Assembly: GCF_000270285.1 (NCBI RefSeq)
Contig: NC_015738.1
Coordinates: 1,612,001 to 1,676,000, forward strand
Direction of reading: 5' to 3'
From: Eggerthella sp. YY7918
GTDB taxonomy: Bacteria; Actinomycetota; Coriobacteriia; Coriobacteriales; Eggerthellaceae
Length of the DNA: 64,000 nucleotides
The notes below the pieces were generated by a model. That model saw only the letters and a program-made list of their open reading frames with translations. It had not been told where the DNA came from and made no database searches. The translations under genes and the position numbers were made by a program. Below, piece by piece: positions 17,282 to 24,571 of this stretch; within the stretch, counting starts at the first letter, position 1, and the number at the start of each line of letters is the position of its first letter.

Positions 17282-18265
17282 ATGGATCCGAACAAGCGTC
17301 CCGACGACATGCAGCGTATCACCACGCCCGAGCTGGCGCAGACGTTCATCGACGAGCAGGTAGAAGCGATTCGTGCCCAGATCGGCGACCAGAAGGTATT
17401 GCTGGCGCTGTCCGGCGGCGTGGATTCGTCCGTGGTTGCGGCGCTGCTGATTAAGGCAATTGGCAAGCAGCTTATCTGCGTGCACGTGAACCACGGCCTC
17501 ATGCGCAAGGGCGAAAGCGAGCAAGTGGTGGACGTGTTCCAGAATCAGCTTGATGCAAACCTGGTATACGTGGACGCAACCGACCGCTTCTTGGACCTGC
17601 TTGCCGACGTGGCCGAGCCTGAGGCCAAGCGTAAGATCATCGGTGCCGAGTTCATCCGCGTGTTCGAGGAGGAGGCTCGCAAGGTGGGCGACGAGGTGAG
17701 CTTCCTCGCGCAAGGCACTATCTACCCCGACATCCTAGAGTCTGACGGTGTGAAGGCGCACCACAACGTGGGCGGCCTGCCGGACGACCTGCAGTTTGAG
17801 CTGTGCGAGCCCGTGAAGCTGCTGTACAAGGATGAGGTGCGTGTTATCGGCCGCGAGCTTGGGCTGCCCGAGAGCATGGTCGAGCGCCAGCCCTTCCCCG
17901 GCCCTGGCCTGGGCGTGCGCTGCCTCGGCGCCATCACGCGCGACCGTCTGGAAGCGCTGCGTGAAGCCGACGCCATCCTGCGCGAGGAGTTCGCTGCGGC
18001 TGGCCTGGAAGGCAAGGTGTGGCAGTACTTCGTGAGCGTCCCCGACTTCCGCGCCACCGGCGTCCGCGACGGCGTGAGGGCCTTCGAATGGCCAGCCATC
18101 ATCCGCGCGGTTAACACCGTAGATGCCATGACCGCCGAAGTCCTCGAACTCGACTGGGCGCTGCTGAAGAAGATCACCGCCCGCATTCTGGAGGAAGTCC
18201 CCGGTATCTGCCGAGTAGTCTATGACCTGACGCCGAAGCCTATCGGGACGATAGAGTGGGAATAG
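17282..18265 (+). CDS. guaA: GMP synthase ATP-pyrophosphatase subunit (no glutaminase domain)
   Basis: A 327-residue protein matching the C-terminal two thirds of GuaA: the PP-loop LALSGGVDSSVVAAL, HVNHGLMRKGE, AQGTIYPDILES, the XMP-binding HHNVGGLP, and the dimer domain QPFPGPGLGVRC ending KPIGTIEWE. It adenylates XMP and accepts ammonia to give GMP. The usual N-terminal glutamine amidotransferase (about 190 residues) is absent; a separate GuaA(a) glutaminase must supply ammonia, or free ammonia is used. No such gene lies in this window. A GAGGAG site precedes the ATG. Its last codons form the attachment core of the mobile element. Confidence 0.92.
   Translation: MDPNKRPDDMQRITTPELAQTFIDEQVEAIRAQIGDQKVLLALSGGVDSSVVAALLIKAIGKQLICVHVNHGLMRKGESEQVVDVFQNQLDANLVYVDATDRFLDLLADVAEPEAKRKIIGAEFIRVFEEEARKVGDEVSFLAQGTIYPDILESDGVKAHHNVGGLPDDLQFELCEPVKLLYKDEVRVIGRELGLPESMVERQPFPGPGLGVRCLGAITRDRLEALREADAILREEFAAAGLEGKVWQYFVSVPDFRATGVRDGVRAFEWPAIIRAVNTVDAMTAEVLELDWALLKKITARILEEVPGICRVVYDLTPKPIGTIEWE
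18248..18263 (+). other. attL core: left attachment site in the 3' end of guaA
   Basis: ACGATAGAGTGGGAAT, encoding TIEWE and the first base of the stop. A copy with one change (third base of the Ile codon) lies at 59385-59400, also in frame with TIEWE and a stop. The pair marks the ends of the inserted element. Confidence 0.8.
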
Positions 18266-18766
18266 TACTGGAACATTTGTTCGTGTTTTTCATACGGTTT
18301 CTTACGGTTCCGATGGCGACTGATGTCGACATTTCGGAACCGCCGCACCTGCAAGCCGCATGACCCCGCAATTAAGCATAAAACCCAAAAGGCTCCTCGG
18401 AATCATCGAGGAGCCTTTTCGTTTCCGCAGGTAGATGTATGGTAGGATGCCACCCCATGGCAAATGGGCATGCGTCGAACGAGCCCGAAACGACTCGAAC
18501 GGAACCGAAAATAGCCGACGCGAACCGAAAAACCCGCAAGCCGACGAGAGGCAGTGATGGCGGGTGGCTTGCAGGTGCCGTCGAAAAACCGGGGGAACTC
18601 AAACGAAACTCACCCGGAAAAACGAAACTCAAGAATGATACTTGCCCCTGGTGGAGAACTTGCGAGTGTCACTCTTGCAAACTCACGCGTGCGGGGAAAT
18701 TTCGCTTTCACTCCTCCCGAGTAGTAACGCGAGGCTTGCGGGCCCCTGGCGCGCTCAGCCGTCGTT
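18266..18766. other. Left-end noncoding region of the element
   Basis: No convincing gene. After the terminator at 18387-18419 the sequence has repeated short motifs: GAACCGAAA-type units near 18490-18530, AACGAAACTCA twice (about 18602 and 18622), and the 11-bp palindrome GAGTGTCACTC (18664-18674). These could be integrase arm or transfer-related sites, which is inference. Confidence 0.4.
18387..18419 (+). terminator. Bidirectional terminator just inside the left end
   Basis: AAAAGGCTCCTCG (18387-18399) pairs exactly with CGAGGAGCCTTTT (18407-18419) with a 7-base loop, flanked by A and T runs. It would end guaA transcription and insulate the element. Confidence 0.85.
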
Positions 18767-19180
18767 TTACTCGGAGGGACGACTCCTCGTCAAGTGGGAA
18801 TAGAGCTTCTCGAAAGAATCGGCGGAGACACAGTGCTCCAGGCGGCAGGCATCTCTGGATGCTTCGTCGGCGTCGACCCCGGCGTCGCGCAGCAGCCCCT
18901 CGAAGAAACGATGCCTCGCACTCGTCGCCTCAGCGATAGCCCTCCCCTCCGACGTGAAGCCAACGTCATGGTCGACGACCTCGACAAGGCCCGCCTCCGA
19001 TAGCTTCACGAGGGCCTTGGAGACGCTCGCCCTCGAGACGCCCAAGTGCCTCGCGATGTCGACGTTGCGGCATCGCCCATGCGAAGAGCGGATCTCCAGG
19101 ATCGCCCTGAGGTAGTTCTCGGCGGATTCGCGCGACCGGGACGGCTTGTTCCAAGGGCGGGTGCTTTCCTTCTTTTCCAT
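18767..19180 (-). CDS. DtxR/MntR-family metal-dependent repressor (copy 1)
   Basis: A 137-residue winged-helix regulator: NVDIARHLGVSRASVSKALVKLSEAGLV recognition helix and a metal-binding/dimer domain with ARHRFFEGLLRDAGVD and ACRLEHCVSADSFEKL. The Cys-x-x-Glu-His set matches the DtxR primary site, and His/Glu in RHRFFE match the ancillary site; the N-terminal Met ligand position is Asn (SAENYL). No SH3 domain, so it is MntR-length. It follows the methyltransferase by 16 bp, so both are one operon. Metal (Fe or Mn) cannot be decided. Confidence 0.82.
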   Translation of the reverse strand: MEKKESTRPWNKPSRSRESAENYLRAILEIRSSHGRCRNVDIARHLGVSRASVSKALVKLSEAGLVEVVDHDVGFTSEGRAIAEATSARHRFFEGLLRDAGVDADEASRDACRLEHCVSADSFEKLYSHLTRSRPSE

Positions 19181-19196
19181 CTTAGGTATGAAGGGG

Positions 19197-19835
19197 CTAG
19201 TCTTTTCGCGCGACTGCCACGCAGGAGGTGAGGCCGATCCGCCGCCAGCTCACGCTGCCGAACCACGTGCCGAGGATCTCCCGCATCTCGCCCTCGGAGT
19301 AGATGCGCACGTCCCCCTCGGCGGAGTGCGGCATCCACGCGTTCATGACGGCGCGCGCGGGCGCCGGCTGCCAGACGTCGCCGACCACGAAGGTGCCGCC
19401 CGGTCGCAGCGCGCGCCACACCTGGAACGCCGCCAGCGCCGGATCGGGGTAATGGTGGAACGAGTCGTTGCAGTACGCCGCATCGAAGGAACCGTCATGG
19501 AAGGGGAGGTGCTCCGCGTCGCCCACGACCACCTCCGCCCTCCCGCCGAGGCGCTCGGCCGCACGCTCTGCCATGTTCGCCGAAAGGTCGACCCCCACGA
19601 GGGCGCAGCCCGGGATCTCGTCGAGGACGATTTCGGCAAGGGCCCCGGTCCCGCACCCCAGGTCCAGCACGCGTGGCGAGTCGACGCCGCCGCACGCCCG
19701 GACGACCTCGCCCGCCACGATGCGGTAGAGCCCCCGCGCATGGTCCCCCTGCATTCCGGCGTCATAGGTCTTCGCCTGGGCGTCGAACGCGGCCCTCGAC
19801 CGCGCCTTCAACTCGTCTGCGTTCTTCTGTTCCAT
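19197..19835 (-). CDS. Class I SAM-dependent methyltransferase
   Basis: A 212-residue methyltransferase of the UbiE/Methyltransf_11 type. Motif I is VLDLGCGTGALAEI, motif II acidic residue in LVGVDLSANM, then VVGDAEHLPFHDGSFDA and LRPGGTFVVGDVW. It has no membrane segment. The substrate is unknown; similar proteins modify small lipids, quinones or metalloid/drug compounds. The start at 19835 has GAAGGGAG 5 bases upstream. A TetR-type operator lies 15-29 bp before it, so it is probably the main target of the adjacent TetR regulator. Confidence 0.85.
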   Translation of the reverse strand: MEQKNADELKARSRAAFDAQAKTYDAGMQGDHARGLYRIVAGEVVRACGGVDSPRVLDLGCGTGALAEIVLDEIPGCALVGVDLSANMAERAAERLGGRAEVVVGDAEHLPFHDGSFDAAYCNDSFHHYPDPALAAFQVWRALRPGGTFVVGDVWQPAPARAVMNAWMPHSAEGDVRIYSEGEMREILGTWFGSVSWRRIGLTSCVAVARKD

Positions 19836-19849
19836 GTCGCTCCCTTCTA

Positions 19850-19864
19850 TTGAGCATTGTTCAA
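19850..19864 (-). promoter_or_regulatory. Candidate TetR operator in the methyltransferase promoter
   Basis: TTGAGCATTGTTCAA, the same palindrome plan as TTGAACATTGGTCAA at 20535-20549 in front of tetR. On the minus strand TTGACG lies upstream as a possible -35 box. Confidence 0.65.
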
Positions 19865-19881
19865 CATCTAACGTCAAGAAA

Positions 19882-19902
19882 AGCCCCAACCGGAATTGGG
19901 GC
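19882..19902 (-). terminator. Terminator downstream of the TetR gene
   Basis: On the minus strand GCCCCAA pairs with TTGGGGC around TTCCGG and is followed by TTTTCTT. It separates the tetR transcript from the methyltransferase operon. Confidence 0.7.
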
Positions 19903-19908
19903 GGTTCT

Positions 19909-20499
19909 CTAATCTGCCTTCACACTCGACCTGAACTCGGCGACCAGGGCGGCGAAGTAGCGCTTGGCGGTTTTCACGGCGCCCTCGTCCGGCATGCCGG
20001 GCCCCGAAGCGAGCCCGATGCACCCGTACGCCATGAGGGCGGCGAGCCCGTCCGCGTCGCCCCGGGGGCCGCCCCTGAGCAGCGCGTCGAGCTCGAGCGC
20101 CGCGCGGAGATGGGGCTGCACCGCCTCGCACATGCCCAGCGAGAGCCTGTCGTGGAGCGTGCCGTTGCCCTCCGCGTGGAAGAAGTCGGCGTAGTCGAAC
20201 GCGCCGGGGTCGGACCCTGCCTCGATTGCTCGGTCGAGCTTCTCGTCGAGCGAGAGGCACCGGTCGTCGAGGATCGCGATGATGCCCTCGGCGCAACGCC
20301 GCGAGTACTCCTCGATGGCGGCGTCGAACATGTTCTGCTTCGAGTCGAAGTAGTGGTAGGCGAGCCCCGGCGCCACTCCCGCCGCCCGCGCCACAGCCCT
20401 CACCGAGACGTTATCGTAGCCCTCCTCGGCGAAGAGGCGCATCGCCGTGACGAGCAGCTCCCGTCTGCGCTCATCCGGGTTCTTGACGATCCTGCTCAT
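19909..20499 (-). CDS. TetR-family transcriptional regulator
   Basis: A 196-residue regulator. The N-terminal DNA-binding domain RRRELLVTAMRLFAEEGYDNVSVRAVARAAGVAPGLAYHYF is typical; the rest is a helical ligand domain. ATG 20499 is chosen because GAGGAGG lies 8-14 bases upstream; the frame extends to 20562 over its own operator. The two matching palindromes, one before it and one before the methyltransferase, suggest autoregulation and control of that gene. The ligand is not deducible. Confidence 0.87.
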   Translation of the reverse strand: MSRIVKNPDERRRELLVTAMRLFAEEGYDNVSVRAVARAAGVAPGLAYHYFDSKQNMFDAAIEEYSRRCAEGIIAILDDRCLSLDEKLDRAIEAGSDPGAFDYADFFHAEGNGTLHDRLSLGMCEAVQPHLRAALELDALLRGGPRGDADGLAALMAYGCIGLASGPGMPDEGAVKTAKRYFAALVAEFRSSVKAD

Positions 20500-20527
20500 G
20501 CCTTCCACCTCCTCGGTCTCATGGTAA

Positions 20528-20556
20528 GTCATTATTGAACATTGGTCAATAATGAC
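20528..20556. promoter_or_regulatory. Candidate TetR autoregulatory operator
   Basis: A 29-bp palindrome: GTCATTATTGA (20528-20538), centre ACATTGG, TCAATAATGAC (20546-20556), with perfect 11-bp arms. It lies 29 bp upstream of the tetR start. Confidence 0.75.
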
Positions 20557-20665
20557 TTTCAACGCTCTTCTCCTGGCAAACTACGGCGAGCAAATCCCAT
20601 ACCGGGCGGTCTCTATGCGACAACATGCTGGCAACATAATCTTCGACCGCCTTACGGCATGTTGC

Positions 20666-21085
20666 CTAGCGTCCGCCAATCCCCATCTTCCAGAACTCGT
20701 ATTCCTCGGGCGTTATTTCTCCGTGGTCGAGGGCGCTCCTCTGAGACTCCCATATCTTGATGGCGGCCGCGAGCTTTGGCGCCTTTTCGGCATCGCTTTC
20801 GACTGCCAGCCTGCCGTCGCCGACGGGCCTGAGTCCGAACTCCTCCTCGATTCTGAAGAGGAGCTCGAGGGCGTCCCTTGCGGACTCGACGTGAACCGGC
20901 ATGAGAGCTTCGGGGGCGACCTCGAGGGCACCTGCGATTGCATCCAGGGCAGAGCCTTTGAGCACCCTCCTGTCCGCCTCGTAGTTTCTGATGGCGGCAT
21001 CAGTGCAGCCGGCGGCCTCGGCGAGCTGCCGCTGCGTCATTCCCCGAGATTCCCTGAGTGTCCTTATGCGGTTCCCCATCGTCAT
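20666..21085 (-). CDS. XRE-family repressor of the element
   Basis: A 139-residue protein with an N-terminal HTH of the Cro/C1 type (IRTLRESRGMTQRQLAEAAGCTDAAIRNYEADRRV) and a C-terminal SHOCT-like helical hairpin (ALDHGEITPEEYEFWK). GAAGGAG precedes the ATG. It is divergent from xis-int across a region with three copies of an AGAAC-N6-GTTCT palindrome, and a fourth copy sits before parA. It is the likely master repressor of excision and maintenance genes. Confidence 0.82.
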   Translation of the reverse strand: MTMGNRIRTLRESRGMTQRQLAEAAGCTDAAIRNYEADRRVLKGSALDAIAGALEVAPEALMPVHVESARDALELLFRIEEEFGLRPVGDGRLAVESDAEKAPKLAAAIKIWESQRSALDHGEITPEEYEFWKMGIGGR

Positions 21086-21122
21086 CTTTTCTCCTTCAAT
21101 TGATTTCCGTCCATGATACTAG

Positions 21123-21138
21123 AGAACAAAAACGTTCT
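21123..21138. promoter_or_regulatory. Repressor operator O1
   Basis: AGAACAAAAACGTTCT: five-base arms AGAAC/GTTCT separated by six bases, 38 bp before the repressor gene. Confidence 0.65.
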
Positions 21139-21152
21139 CAATTTGTCTTGAC

Positions 21153-21168
21153 CGAACATTTTCGTTCT
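21153..21168. promoter_or_regulatory. Repressor operator O2
   Basis: CGAACATTTTCGTTCT; overlaps the spacer of a possible promoter with TTGACC as -35 (21148-21153) reading towards xis. Confidence 0.65.
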
Positions 21169-21186
21169 GTTAATGTCGCGAGAAGC

Positions 21187-21202
21187 AGAACGCTTTTGTT
21201 CT
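21187..21202. promoter_or_regulatory. Repressor operator O3
   Basis: AGAACGCTTTTGTTCT, 26 bp before the xis start. O1-O3 starts are spaced 30 and 34 bp, close to three helical turns, which suits cooperative binding. Confidence 0.65.
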
Positions 21203-21227
21203 GTCATCCGAACGACAGGAGGAAAAA

Positions 21228-21440
21228 ATGGATCAGAACTCGCAGCCGGTGATCATGGGGGTCGAAGAGGTCATGCGCGCCCTGAGCATCAGCAGGCCCT
21301 ATGCCTATCGCATCATCAGGATGCTGAACTCGGAGATGGAGCAGAAGGGGTACACAACCATCAAAGGGAAGGTGAGCCGAAAGTATTTCTACGAGCGTTT
21401 CCACTGTGGCGACGGAGCCCCCAGACGAGAGGCACGCTGA
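21228..21440 (+). CDS. Excisionase-like helix-turn-helix protein
   Basis: A 70-residue protein with a MerR/Xis-like HTH (GVEEVMRALSISRPYAYRIIRMLNSEMEQKG) and a basic wing (KGKVSRKYFYERF). It directly precedes the integrase, with its stop overlapping the integrase start as TGATG. AGGAGG stands 6 bases before its ATG. It is most likely the recombination directionality factor; a regulator role is the alternative. Confidence 0.75.
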   Translation: MDQNSQPVIMGVEEVMRALSISRPYAYRIIRMLNSEMEQKGYTTIKGKVSRKYFYERFHCGDGAPRREAR

Positions 21441-22513
21441 TGCCCGCCTACGTGAATGAGAAAACAGGTTCTTGGTACGTCCAATGCTATTACAGCGACA
21501 TCGACGGAAGCCGCAGGCACAAGGTGAAGCGCGGGTTCGCGACCAGAGACGAGGCTCTAGCGTGGGAGGCGGAGTTTCTGGCCTCTGCCGACGGGTCGAT
21601 GTCGATGCCCTTCGAGGCATTCGTAAAGAGATACTCCGAAGACGTGAGGCCAAGGCTCAAGCTCAACACCTGGCTCACCAAGGAGCACATCATACGCACG
21701 AAGATAGTGCCGTTCTTCGGATCGAAGAGGATGCGCGACATCACCCCCAAAGACGTGGTGGACTGGCAGAACAGGATGCTGGGCTCGTACGACGACGAGG
21801 GGAAGCCATACAGCGGCACCTACCTGCGAACCATAAACAACCAGCTGAACGCCATATTCAACCATGCCGTCAAGTACTACGGACTGGGAAAGAGCCCCGC
21901 CACCCCGACCATCAAGATCGGCGAGCGGAAGGGCTCGGAGATGAGGTTCTGGACGAAGGAGCAGTACCTTATGTTCAGCGAGGAAATCATGGACAAGCCG
22001 GCAAGCTTCTACGCTTTCGAGATCCTCTACTGGTGCGGCTTGAGGGTCGGAGAGCTCCTCGCGCTCGAGCCTGACGACATCGATCTCAAAAGATGCCTCA
22101 TCCACGTCACCAAAAGCTACCAGCGAATCAAGAGAAGGGATGTCATCACGTCGCCCAAGACACCCAAATCGAAAAGGGACGTAGTTATGCCGGAGTTCCT
22201 CGCAGACGAGCTCGCCGATCTCCTCAGATCAATCCCCGAGGAGCGGCGCGCCTGCCGCATCTTCTGCTTTACCAAAAACTACCTGCACCACGAGATGAAG
22301 CGAGGATGCGCCGCGTGCGGCCTCGAGCCGATTCGGATTCACGACCTCCGCCACAGCCACGTATCGCTTCTCATAGAGATGGGCTTCAGCCCGCTCGCCA
22401 TAGCGGACCGGCTGGGACACGAGACCTACGAGATGACACTTCGCTACGCCCACCTCTTCCCCAGCAAGCAGTCGGACATGGCGGCGGCGCTCGACCAGGG
22501 AAGGAGGCCCTGA
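21440..22513 (+). CDS. int: Tyrosine recombinase (integrase) of the element
   Basis: A 357-residue phage-type integrase. The N-terminal arm-binding part (SWYVQCYYSDIDGSRRHKVKRGF) is followed by a SAM-like core-binding domain and the catalytic domain: first Arg in CGLRVGELLAL, Lys in SPKTPKSKRDV, HDLRHSH (His-x-x-Arg), LGHE and nucleophile Tyr in TLRYAHLF. All catalytic residues are present. It should recombine the 16-bp guaA core. The start at 21440 overlaps the xis stop; the open frame upstream to 21173 crosses the operators and is not coding. Confidence 0.93.
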   Translation: MPAYVNEKTGSWYVQCYYSDIDGSRRHKVKRGFATRDEALAWEAEFLASADGSMSMPFEAFVKRYSEDVRPRLKLNTWLTKEHIIRTKIVPFFGSKRMRDITPKDVVDWQNRMLGSYDDEGKPYSGTYLRTINNQLNAIFNHAVKYYGLGKSPATPTIKIGERKGSEMRFWTKEQYLMFSEEIMDKPASFYAFEILYWCGLRVGELLALEPDDIDLKRCLIHVTKSYQRIKRRDVITSPKTPKSKRDVVMPEFLADELADLLRSIPEERRACRIFCFTKNYLHHEMKRGCAACGLEPIRIHDLRHSHVSLLIEMGFSPLAIADRLGHETYEMTLRYAHLFPSKQSDMAAALDQGRRP

Positions 22514-22899
22514 TGTCCAGACCGATCGTCGATTACAAAGGGCGTCGGCGCAGCAAGACGATAGCGTTCCGGGTCTCGCCGGAGGAGGACGAGGTAATAA
22601 ACGCCCTCGTCGCAGCAAGCGGCATGACCAAGCAGGACTACATAACCTCCAGGCTCGAGTGCCGCGACATAAACGTCAGCCCGAACGTGAGGGTCTACAG
22701 GATGCTGCGCGACCAGATGAGATCCGTCTACGTCGAGCTCAGGAGGCTCAGGAGCGCCGACGGCATCGACGAGCGCCTCATCGAGCTCATGCAGGTGCTG
22801 ACGCGCGTGTTCATCGACCTCGGCGCCGACGAGCTCGGGGCGGTCGGGGACGACGTGGCGCAGCAGGACGCGGCGGTCCTCAGGATGGCGAGGGGCTAG
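22513..22899 (+). CDS. Ribbon-helix-helix protein, MobC-like
   Basis: A 128-residue protein overlapping the integrase stop (TGATG) and preceded by AAGGAGG. The first half (SKTIAFRVSPEEDEVINALVAASGMTKQDYITSRL) is an RHH fold as in MobC-like relaxosome or regulatory proteins; the second half is helical and rich in Arg/Leu. It may bind DNA near the adjacent 22.9-23.26 kb gap. Exact role unknown. Confidence 0.6.
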   Translation: MSRPIVDYKGRRRSKTIAFRVSPEEDEVINALVAASGMTKQDYITSRLECRDINVSPNVRVYRMLRDQMRSVYVELRRLRSADGIDERLIELMQVLTRVFIDLGADELGAVGDDVAQQDAAVLRMARG

Positions 22900-23264
22900 C
22901 TCCGCCGGGCGGTCCGGCAAGGGCTTCCCCCGAGCAGTCGACCCTCAGACAGCCTCCTGGGGGCATTCGCGGCACGGCGGGCTCCGTTCGATCGGATCGC
23001 CTTGCCTCCTCCTTGGGCATCAAAGGTTCGCACAGCCGCCCGATGCGCCCCGCAAGGGTTGCGATGCTTTTCCGATTTCTTTTGCCGCCCGAGAGAAAAG
23101 GCGAAAGCGGCAAAACAAAGCGCCCTCCGGGCTTCGGAAAACCAACGGCCCGATGGGGCGAGGAACGCGCCTTCGCTTCCTCCCTTGCAGGGCGCGGCAG
23201 GCGGTGCGGCCCCGATGCCACAAGGCGGGGCAAGGGGCTCCGCCCCAACCGAACGGAGGTCACC
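22900..23264. other. 365-bp noncoding region with a strong hairpin
   Basis: No gene. It contains TTTTGCCGC (23080-23088) pairing exactly with GCGGCAAAA (23107-23115) over an 18-base purine-rich loop. GGGGCTCCGCCCC-type structure lies near 23234. Purine tracts and GC-rich repeats are present. It could be a small RNA, an origin or a transfer site; the sequence does not decide. Confidence 0.4.
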
Positions 23265-23636
23265 ATGAACACCAATCCCACTCTCCAGGACAGGGCGGTC
23301 GAGGCGGCGGCCCGCTTCCTCGAGATCCGCGGCTACGAGACGCTCGCGACCGGGTGGAAGTCGCCCGAGGCGAGAGGAACCATCGACCTGGTTGCACGCG
23401 ACCCCGAGTCCGACGACCTCGTGTTCGTCGACGTCTCCGCGCGCCCGAACTCCGGCGCCGGCTTCGGCGACGGGAGGAACGATCGCGAGACGATGGAGCT
23501 GCTCGCGGTCTCCTGGCTCGCCGAGAACGACTTCGCCGAATCGGTCGGCGTGAGGTTCGACAAGATCAGCATGATCGTCGTCGGCGAGGACCGCGCGCTG
23601 CTCAGGCACCACATCAACGCCTTCGGCGAGTTCTAG
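23265..23636 (+). CDS. YraN/UPF0102-like protein with altered nuclease residues
   Basis: A 123-residue protein with the YraN layout: ARFLEIRGYETLATGW, then GTIDLVARDPESDDLVFVDVSAR. In YraN these segments read GEIDLIA and FVEVK(A/R), giving an Asp-Glu-Lys nuclease-like site. Here Glu is Thr, EVK is DVS, so only Asp is kept. Activity is doubtful, or the fold is reused for DNA binding. ACGGAGG precedes the ATG by 6 bases. Its role on the element is unknown. Confidence 0.65.
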   Translation: MNTNPTLQDRAVEAAARFLEIRGYETLATGWKSPEARGTIDLVARDPESDDLVFVDVSARPNSGAGFGDGRNDRETMELLAVSWLAENDFAESVGVRFDKISMIVVGEDRALLRHHINAFGEF

Positions 23637-23742
23637 GACCTCCGGGCCCGCCTGGGCAGGCCCCCTCCGGACGGAGGGGGCCGTTTGCAGGCGGCTCGCC
23701 CCATGGCGAACCGCCATCCCATGGTGAACGGTCGGTATTAAC

Positions 23743-23758
23743 AGAACGTTTTCGTTCT
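23743..23758. promoter_or_regulatory. Repressor operator O4 before parA
   Basis: AGAACGTTTTCGTTCT, a perfect version of the O1-O3 motif, immediately followed by TATACT as a -10 box (23760-23765 region), 52 bp before parA. Confidence 0.7.
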
Positions 23759-23809
23759 GTATACTCGGGGTAAACGCCGTCGACGATCGACAGAGAGGAC
23801 GGAGGAATC

Positions 23810-24571
23810 ATGAGGGCGCTCGCGATATCGAACTACAAGGGCGGAGTCGGAAAGACCACCACGGCGGTCAACCTCGCCACTATCTACGCCAGGCGGGGTC
23901 TGAGGGTCCTGCTGATCGACCTGGACCCGCAGGCTTCTGCCACGGACTTCTTCGGGCTCTACGACCGCGCCGCGAGCGAACACCGAAGCGCCGTCGAGCT
24001 CCTCTACAGCAACGCCCCCGTTGAAGACGTGGCTTTCGAGACCGAGACGGCAGGACTCTCCGTCGTGCCCTCGACCATCGAGCTCGTCGACCAGAACGAG
24101 CTTCTGCTCCGTGAGCAGCGCCTGCGCTTCGCGCTCGACGACTGCGCGAGCGACTACGACGTCTGCATCGTCGACTGCAGCCCCACGATGAAGCGCCTCG
24201 CCTTCAACGCCTACCTCGCCGCAGCGGGCGACGGCATGGTAATCGTGCCGGTGAAGCTCGACTCCACCGTCATGCGCGGCACCGCCCTCACGGTCAGAGC
24301 CATCGAGTCCATCGCAGACGCGCTGCGCGTGCCCACGCCCGCATGGCGCATCCTACGCACCTGCGTGCCCGGGCTCATGACCAACGCGGAAGCGACCGGG
24401 GCCGAGGTCCTCGACTCCTACTTTCCCGACAACCAGTTCGAAACCGTCATACACGCGAGTTCCAAGGTGTGCGAGGGAAGCTGGCAGTGGCAGCCCGTGA
24501 CGACGTTCAGGCCCGACAGCCGCCCCGCGAAGGACTACCAGAGGCTCGCCGAAGAGGTGCTCCATGGCTAA
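23810..24571 (+). CDS. parA: ParA/Soj-family partition ATPase
   Basis: A 253-residue deviant-Walker ATPase: ISNYKGGVGKTTTAVNLA (signature lysine included), LLIDLDPQASATDFFG, and VCIVDCSPTMKRLAFNAY. It should drive segregation of the excised circular or replicating form of the element together with the overlapping ParB. The ATG has GGAGGA upstream. Its promoter contains a repressor operator, so maintenance appears tied to the excision switch. Confidence 0.9.
   Translation: MRALAISNYKGGVGKTTTAVNLATIYARRGLRVLLIDLDPQASATDFFGLYDRAASEHRSAVELLYSNAPVEDVAFETETAGLSVVPSTIELVDQNELLLREQRLRFALDDCASDYDVCIVDCSPTMKRLAFNAYLAAAGDGMVIVPVKLDSTVMRGTALTVRAIESIADALRVPTPAWRILRTCVPGLMTNAEATGAEVLDSYFPDNQFETVIHASSKVCEGSWQWQPVTTFRPDSRPAKDYQRLAEEVLHG

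Noticed and set aside
18794-18804. AGTGGGAATAG inside the first dtxR gene, matching the guaA end
   Set aside because: Only 11 bases match, it lies inside a conserved gene, and the element's genes extend far beyond it. The 16-bp match at 59385 is far better as the right end.
18439-18939. A 166-codon plus-strand frame at the element's left end
   Set aside because: Composition is low-complexity, there is no family match, and its end runs antisense through the dtxR gene.
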